NCBI RefSeq assembly: GCF_003122425.1
Contig: NZ_CP021659.1
Location: forward strand, 2,294,001 to 2,358,000
Direction of reading: 5' to 3'
Length of the DNA stretch: 64,000 nt
From: Candidatus Fukatsuia symbiotica
Lineage (GTDB): Bacteria; Pseudomonadota; Gammaproteobacteria; Enterobacterales; Enterobacteriaceae
A program made the position numbers and the translations under genes. Each line of letters begins with the position of its first letter. Positions within the stretch are counted from its first letter, which is position 1. Below, one piece after another: positions 58,986 to 64,000 of this stretch. Below the pieces are notes generated by a model that saw only the letters and a list, made by a program, of their open reading frames with translations, was not told the origin of the DNA and did not search any database.

Positions 58986-59695
58986 TCCAAATTGGCCTAA
59001 GCCTTTAAAAGAAGGTAGTAAAATTGCAATTTTGTCTCCTGCTGGTGCGGTAAAGGATGAAAATTATTTATTTTTAAATATGGCAATTAATATGATTAAA
59101 GGCAAAGGCTATATTGTTAAACTTGGATCTAATACCCTTGATAAATATAATCACTACTATTCTTATGCTGGAACATACATGGACAAGATATTATCAGAGT
59201 GCCTGAATCAACTCCGATATCTTATGAAAATATTTTTAAAATATTGGCCGAAAAAAAATTAATTATTCAATTGATAATAATTCACTCAACCAAACAGGCG
59301 AATATAAGGGAAAATTGATTGGGGGAATTTAACTGTAGTAGCAGCGCTCGTTGGAACAAAATACAATTTTTCTTATAAAGATGCCATTCTATTTATAGAA
59401 GAGGTCGGAGAGGATTTCTATTACAAGATAGACCGATACATGCAAAGATTAGAATTTTCTGGTGCGTTAAGTAAAATACGAGGTATTGTTGTCGGTGGGA
59501 TGAAAATATAGGTGGAGGTAAATCACAATATAACTAAAGAGCTTATGAAGTTATTGCAGAAAATGTAAAGAAATATACAATTTCTAAGATTTTTTTCCTA
59601 ATGGACATATTTCAGATATGCGCTTTCTTATCATTGACTCAACGGTCACCATAACAATTAGTGATGAAAGCGCAACATTAGAATATGATATATAG
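58972..59695 (+). pseudogene. S66 family peptidase (LD-carboxypeptidase/MccF-like), decayed
   Basis: The N-terminal part, NWPKPLKEGSKIAILSPAGA and GKGYIVKLGSNTLDKYN, and a C-terminal part in other frames, GNLTVVAALVGTKYNFSY, AILFIEEVGEDFYYKIDRYM and GALSKIRGIVVGGM, match LdcA/MccF-type S66 serine peptidases in order. The middle with the nucleophile (the usual GGYG-S elbow) is missing. Several frame breaks follow 59262, and the total coding length (about 241 codons) is shorter than the family (300 or more). S66 enzymes trim murein tetrapeptides or cleave peptide-nucleotide antibiotics. The ATG overlaps the upstream synthetase gene by 14 bases. Confidence 0.8.
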
Positions 59696-59833
59696 TAACA
59701 AGCGATCTGCATTGGTCATTTCTATTTCTTTCATCTCTGCGCCCTCTTTCGACTTTATTATTTTCTTCTAGCCGATTGAAAATATGATGGAGGGCTATTA
59801 GGAAACTGGTTTATTGATGTTAATGTAACGTAA

Positions 59834-60117
59834 CTACAGATTATCTTTTGCAGGTCGTGCTAAACGCATGATATTTCCACGCGCAGCGACAACAGCAATA
59901 CATACTGTGATGTTGATTAAGGTTTCTGACCAGTCAGCAGTCGTGTAATCACCCATTAGAACGCGGATTGTTACAGATCCACTGGCAACAATCAGAATAT
60001 ACGCATAAAATCCAGCCCACGGGCGATAGGCGGCGCCTTGGCGTTGATATGAGAACAAGCGCCCGCAGTCACCAAACATGCGATTGCATTAACAATAATT
60101 ACATATTTACTTAACAT
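59834..60117 (-). pseudogene. Phage holin-like membrane protein (Phage_holin_3 type), frameshifted
   Basis: The ATG at 60117 (MLSKYVIIVNAIACLVTAG) starts a short frame. The family-like remainder (LFSYQRQGAAYRPWAGFYAY, LIVASGSVTIRVLMGDYTTA, NITVCIAVVAARGNIMRLAR) lies in the next frame. Adding one G to the three-G run (CCC at 60062-60064) restores 94 residues with three hydrophobic segments, as in three-helix putative holins of P2-like phages. It overlaps the upstream holin gene by 11 bases. Confidence 0.7.
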
Positions 60118-60484
60118 CTTCACCACCTCGCTTGTCAAAACGGTTTATAAAAAAAGTAAGGTTATTGTTAATCGACATCAAAAAACGGACGGAGATTGTT
60201 GAAGCAAGTAGAGCGCCGATAGGCGCTTTAACTTCTATCTGTGTGGGTACAATCGTGGCGAGCATCTCAGAAACAAAACCAGCTGTAACAATACCCGTAA
60301 AAAAAGATACCGCAAACAACATGATTCTTTTGAACAATGTAAATTCTATTGCCGATAGAACAAAAATTACTGCTCCTGCTAATGCAGCGATCAGTACATT
60401 TGCATCCGCCCGTGATAATACATCAGCAATGGTTACGCTAGTAGTCACGAGAGTAGCCGTACTATTAGAAATCGGCTCCGACAT
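60107..60484 (-). CDS. Putative phage holin
   Basis: A 125-residue protein starts MSEPISNSTATLVTTSVTIA after AAGGAGCACAATAAG. Two to three hydrophobic segments are visible (ANVLIAALAGAVIFVLSAIE, IMLFAVSFFTGIVTAGFVSE, APIGALLASTISVRFL). Its start and layout resemble the lambdoid/P2-like Phage_holin_8 type. Together with the overlapping second membrane protein it looks like a lysis cassette remnant. No endolysin or other phage gene is nearby. The frame is open, but the context suggests a relic. Confidence 0.7.
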   Translation of the reverse strand: MSEPISNSTATLVTTSVTIADVLSRADANVLIAALAGAVIFVLSAIEFTLFKRIMLFAVSFFTGIVTAGFVSEMLATIVPTQIEVKAPIGALLASTISVRFLMSINNNLTFFINRFDKRGGEDVK

Positions 60485-60594
60485 CTTATTGTGCTCCTTA
60501 TAAACCGCATTCTTTCGCTTGATTTTTCTTTCTTTAACCTTAGCGAGAGATCCTGAATAAATTGTTATATACTCATTCAACTTGAAGGTCTGGA

Positions 60595-61607
60595 TTAGAT
60601 GGTTTGGAAATTATCGTTAATTCTGCCCCTGAGAAAGGGAGCAATTTTTGCCAATGTATTATCAAAAAATTCGGCTATAGCCCACGAAACTCTTTGGCTG
60701 AAGAGAAAAATCGGTTGTTTCTGACACGCTCGTTCATGACCTTCCATAATCGCTCGATGGGATTAAGATTAGGGCTATAAGGGGGTAAATAATGGAGTAC
60801 GATAGCCTTCTCTAATGCGGCGTCTTTGACTCGCTGACGGCAATGATAGCCAGAATTATCTAAAATAATGTGTATCTTTTGTGCATCAGGATAAGCAGCT
60901 TTGAGCTGCTCAAAAAAAGCGACGGTGGTTTCTGAATTCACCTGCTCAGGACGGGCACTGACCACCTTCATGGTGCTCAATTCAATGGCTCCCATGACAT
61001 TAACCCGTGTTTTTGCCCCTGTTTTGACCAGCGGCTTATCTTTGCCTTTCCTTATCCAACCGCAGACCACTTTGGTGGCCATCGTTGGAGGGGCTGAATC
61101 CATAAAAACAATCGGTTCATTCTTAAGAGCACTCTCTAGCAAAGTGAAATAAGACGCGATAAACGCTTCTTGCTGAGCAACATCCACTTTAACCAGCATC
61201 GCTTTGGGCTGCTTATAGCTAAAACAATGCGCTTTCAGCCATTTTGTCATGCCAGATACGGTGTAACAGACGCCAAATTGGGTTTCCACATAAGCACAGA
61301 TATCGATGACACGGCTATAAGTCGTGCTTTCAATGTGTTTTTCAAGCAATAAAGATTCATGCACGCTCAACTTACTATACGAGCCGCCATTTTCAGGCTT
61401 TAATTTTTCGTCTGAAAGCCAATCTGTTACAGGTTGCCTCACTGTTTCTTCATGAATACGTAATGCTTGGGCAATCGCTTTGTTATTCCAGCCTTCATTT
61501 TTCAACAACACGGCTTTGATTCGATCTCGAACACGGCCATCGTGTTCGTAACGATGAAGGCGTTCCAAATCTTGTTTTTGAGAGGCTGTCAGTGAGTTTA
61601 TTTTCAT
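60595..61607 (-). pseudogene. IS630-family transposase, C-terminally frameshifted (third, distinct element)
   Basis: This transposase is related to, but clearly different from, the two 352-residue copies. Motifs are HDGRVRDRIKAVLLKNEGWN, FMDSAPPTMATKVVCGWIRKG, IILDNSGYHCRQRV (canonical Asp-Asn) and [18 protein letters not shown]. The frame stops after KEFRGL at 60675. Adding one G to the three-G run (CCC at 60681-60683) continues with AIAEFFDNTLAKIAPFLRGR to NDNFQTI, giving 337 residues. The element's left terminal repeat is not clear. Confidence 0.85.
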
Positions 61608-61641
61608 GACCTTATTTTTAATCTAGTTGAGCAAATTTTCC

Positions 61642-61749
61642 AGTGGTTTTAATGGCGATGGGTATAGAAGTAACAAATTCTACAAGCCAGTAAAAGACTG
61701 TTTTTTATCTAGGGACAGTTAACATATAGCCATCGCCATTAAAAACACT
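61642..61749. repeat. Inverted pair of IS630-type ends
   Basis: AGTGGTTTTAATGGCGATGG then GTATA (61642-61666) and TATAGCCATCGCCATTAAAA then ACACT (61725-61749) are near-perfect inverted copies facing outward from a 58-base spacer. The first is the right end of the adjacent transposon. The second looks like the end of another, now missing, element or an inverted duplicate. Confidence 0.6.
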
Positions 61750-61995
61750 AAATCAGTTGCCTAATAGTTTTCTATTTGTCACTAGCATCAAGCGAATCGG
61801 TTGTATGATCTAATTTTACCAATCGTTCTGCCTTACTGCTTTTATCATTGGTCAGGGATTTTATTTGTATTACCATATTAATCACCATTAATAGGACTCT
61901 GGAACTACCTATTTGGGGGACTAAAAAATAGAGTCCCAAATCTAGTCCCTAAAAAACAGAATATAGCCATGCCATACTGGAAGAGAACAGGCAAT

Positions 61996-62033
61996 AAAAA
62001 ACCCGCAAACCTAGTTAGAATGCGGGCTTCTTT
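61996..62033 (-). terminator. Terminator downstream of tRNA-Asn
   Basis: On the reverse strand GCCCGCA ... TGCGGGT is followed by TTTTTT, a good Rho-independent terminator about 40 bases after the tRNA-Asn 3' end. Confidence 0.7.
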
Positions 62034-62073
62034 ATCACTACAGTCAGCCACTAATACTGGCTAATATCGTATT

Positions 62074-62149
62074 TGGCTCCCCTGACTGGACTCGAACCAG
62101 TGACATACGGATTAACAGTCCGGTGTTCTACCAACTGAACTACAGGGGA
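62074..62149 (-). tRNA. asn: tRNA-Asn (GTT)
   Basis: The reverse strand gives a complete 76-nt tRNA: acceptor TCCCCTG / CAGGGGA, anticodon loop CTGTTAATC with anticodon GTT, T-loop GGTTCGAGTCC and an encoded CCA. It closely matches E. coli tRNA-Asn. The adjacent accessory patch with phage and IS remnants fits the common use of asn tRNA genes as integration sites, but no attachment-site duplication was found. Confidence 0.97.
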
Positions 62150-62302
62150 ATGATGTGAACGGTGCGCATCATATCCAGCTGTGATCATACTGTCAACGCT
62201 AAATTTCTCAGAAAGACGAGACAGACCAAAATACCACCAGAATGGTACCTAACTGGAAAAGTATTAAGCCAATGCTCTGTTCGTTGTTTATTTATCATGT
62301 TG

Positions 62303-63168
62303 TTAAATGGGTAATGTTTTCACTGTGGTAAAACCATATTGCTGTAAAACAGGTAATAAAAGATCAGTGTCAGTGTTTTTAACGAGGCAATAAGCAATAT
62401 TTTCCTCAGCGGATACCCTATTGCTCAGGGGTGAAAGCAGTAAAGATGTACGACGTGCTATCGCTGCACCTGAATCTACCATTTGGGTACCTTGTGGTAG
62501 AATTTGTGTCAATTCTTCTATTAGCAGAGGAAAATGTGTGCAGCCGAGTACCAGGGTATCAGGTGGTTTTCGCATATTAATCCAAGGGGTTAAAATCTCC
62601 TTTAACATATCGATAGATACCCTGGTGCCATGTAATTTTGCTTCTGCCAGTTTAACCAACTCGGAGGACCATAGCTGTTCAATCTGACAACCACTAGCAA
62701 AGCGTTTAATCAAATCCTGTGTATAAGAACAAGTGATCGTTGCCCGAGTCGCCAGTAAGCCAATTACCTTGTTATGAGTGAGCCATGCGGCGGGTTTTAT
62801 GGCAGGAACTACACCGACTATAGGAAAAGAAAAGTGTGTGCGTAGGGTAGGCAGAGAAACGGTACTAGCAGTATTACAGGCGATGACCGCCAGTGCCAAT
62901 GCATGGCGCTGGTGCACTGCTGTAACAATCTTCAATACGCGTGCCACAATAAATTCTTCTGATTTTTCGCCATAAGGGAAGGCAAAATTATCAAAAGTGT
63001 AAATATAATGAAGATCCGGCAGTAATCTTTGGATGTGCTGGTATACTGACAGGCCGCCGACTCCTGAATCAAGAATTAGCACAGTCGGCGGTAGTGGGGG
63101 GCCGGGTTAGCCTTAGAAGTTATAGCTTCCAGTGAAAAAATGTTCGCGTTCTGGAGTGTGGTCGCCAT
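62303..63168 (-). pseudogene. murI: Glutamate racemase, single frameshift near the N-terminus
   Basis: MurI makes D-glutamate for peptidoglycan. The body (LILDSGVGGLSVYQHIQR, FPYGEKSEEFI, VIACNTASTVSLP, VLGCTHFPLLIEEL with both catalytic Cys) is intact. From a GTG at 63082 it would give 259 residues without the family N-terminus. The native start is an ATG at 63168 ([20 protein letters not shown]), overlapping the btuB relic as in E. coli. One C added to the six-C run in the coding sense (GGGGGG at 63096-63101) joins the two into 288 residues (E. coli 285). Because the enzyme is normally essential, either the frame call or the use of the internal GTG matters. Confidence 0.88.
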
Positions 63169-63256
63169 AAACCGTCTCGTAATTTTTATCAAATAGGTGA
63201 ACGATCCTACCATGGACAGCGAAGCCGTTGTTAGAGGTCGAGCGGTACTTGCCTTT
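63113..63256 (-). pseudogene. btuB: btuB (vitamin B12 receptor) C-terminal relic
   Basis: In a third frame overlapping the start of murI the reverse strand reads ...[20 protein letters not shown] then [16 protein letters not shown]. This matches the end of E. coli BtuB (KIANLFDKDYETVYG..., SGSYTF). The remaining 550 or so residues of the outer-membrane receptor are gone, and trmA follows at once. In E. coli btuB ends inside murI, and that overlap is the only part kept. Confidence 0.85.
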
Positions 63257-63294
63257 TGAGCGAATAAATATCAATAGCCAGCCGAGGGACCTTG

Positions 63295-64000
63295 ATGATC
63301 TTCAATACCTTGCCTAGTGGGAGTTACCTTCATCAATTGGCAGAAAAAGTGGCTTGCCTCAAGAGCATGATGGCCCCGTTCCAAGCACCTGAAGCAGAGA
63401 TATTTAGCTCCCCAGCAAAATATTACCGCATGAGAGCAGAGTTCCGGGTATGGCATGATGGAGATCAGCTCTATCACATCATGTTTGTGCCAGGAACGAA
63501 ACAGCATATCCGTATTGAACAATTTCCAGCTGCTAGCCAGTTAATCAACCTCCTGATGCGTGCGTTGATCGCTGCCATCAAAGATAAGCCTGTTTTACGA
63601 TATAAACTATTTCAGATTGATTATCTGTCGACACGCAGTAATAAAATTATTGCTTCTTTGCTTTATCACCGCCCATTAGATGAAGAATGGCAGCAGCATG
63701 CGAGCATTTTGCGTGATCAGCTACGGTCACAGGGATTTGATTTGCACCTTATTGGGCGTGCTGCCAAGACTAAAATTCTTCTGGATCAAGATTATGTTGA
63801 TGAAATATTACCTGTTGCTGGGCGTGATATTATTTATCGGCAAGTAGAAAACAGTTTTACTCAACCCAATGCGGCAGTAAATATTCATATGTTACAATGG
63901 GTTATAGAAATAACAAAAAATGTTCAGGGTGATTTGCTTGAGCTTTATTGTGGTAATGGAAATTTTTCGTTGGCACTGGCGCGTAATTTTGATCGGATAT
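63295..64000 (+). CDS. trmA: tRNA (uracil-5-)-methyltransferase TrmA, 5' part
   Basis: TrmA makes m5U54 in the tRNA T-loop. An ATG at 63295 after AGGGACCTTG starts [20 protein letters not shown]. 235 codons lie in the window, and the gene runs off the right edge. Conserved parts are [48 protein letters not shown] and the AdoMet motif [20 protein letters not shown]. It is divergent from murI, as expected once btuB is removed. No break is seen. Confidence 0.95.
   Translation, partial: MIFNTLPSGSYLHQLAEKVACLKSMMAPFQAPEAEIFSSPAKYYRMRAEFRVWHDGDQLYHIMFVPGTKQHIRIEQFPAASQLINLLMRALIAAIKDKPVLRYKLFQIDYLSTRSNKIIASLLYHRPLDEEWQQHASILRDQLRSQGFDLHLIGRAAKTKILLDQDYVDEILPVAGRDIIYRQVENSFTQPNAAVNIHMLQWVIEITKNVQGDLLELYCGNGNFSLALARNFDRI

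Overview
The window is a stretch of gammaproteobacterial (Enterobacterales) chromosome. It carries the distal spc operon and the alpha operon (secY-rpmJ, rpsM-rpsK-rpsD-rpoA-rplQ), followed by gene blocks in enterobacterial order: trpS-rpe-dam-damX-aroB-aroK-hofQPONM / mrcA-igaA, znuBC / znuA-mepM-lpxM, zwf, yoaA-tsaB-yeaY-fadD-rnd, minEDC, queG-datA-tRNA-Gly, csiE-suhB / trmJ, sixA, yggR / yggS-proC-yggT-rdgB-hemW, rapA, bcp, murI / trmA. The proteins match Escherichia/Yersinia orthologues closely along their length. Many loci are broken, neighbours expected from E. coli are missing (gph, hexR-pykA, most of btuB), and short repeats and IS630-type elements fill the gaps. This mix suggests a host-restricted symbiont still losing genes, such as the aphid symbionts Regiella or Hamiltonella. 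That placement is inference, not proof.

Layout. 1-4.9 kb: ribosomal protein, SecY and RNA polymerase alpha genes, with unusual insertions in S13 and especially L17. 4.95-7.2 kb: a decayed large 2-oxoglutarate/Fe(II) oxygenase gene. 7.3-17 kb: translation, sugar and DNA methylation genes, shikimate genes, and a decaying hof (DNA-uptake pilus) operon. 17-21.3 kb: frameshifted mrcA and an internally deleted igaA. 21.5-26.6 kb: zinc uptake and envelope genes. 27-38.2 kb: zwf, yoaA, tsaB, fadD, rnd and the Min division system, interrupted by an IS630 copy. 38.7-43.7 kb: queG, a likely datA locus with four DnaA boxes, tRNA-Gly, csiE, broken suhB and trmJ, ending in a second, almost identical IS630 copy. 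44.7-46.5 kb: a gene-poor, repeat-rich stretch. 46.5-56.5 kb: sixA, pilT-like yggR, yggS, proC, yggT, rdgB, hemW, rapA, bcp. 57.2-61.7 kb: an accessory patch with an acyl-CoA synthetase gene, a relic S66 peptidase, a relic phage lysis cassette and a broken third IS630-type transposase. 62-64 kb: tRNA-Asn, murI, a btuB relic and the start of trmA.

Three themes recur. First, nine frameshifts (mrcA, queG, suhB, yggT, rdgB, rapA, murI, a holin and a transposase) are each repaired by adding one base to a short G:C run, and the repaired core genes have E. coli-like lengths. This is either homopolymer undercalling in the assembly or real slippage-type decay. Second, two families of about 120-180 bp terminal-inverted-repeat elements (called A and B here) occur throughout the intergenic regions. 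Their ends supply the last codons or stop codons of aroB, zwf, yggS and bcp. Third, L17 carries a charged, heptad-patterned insertion of about 104 residues that I do not know from any other L17.
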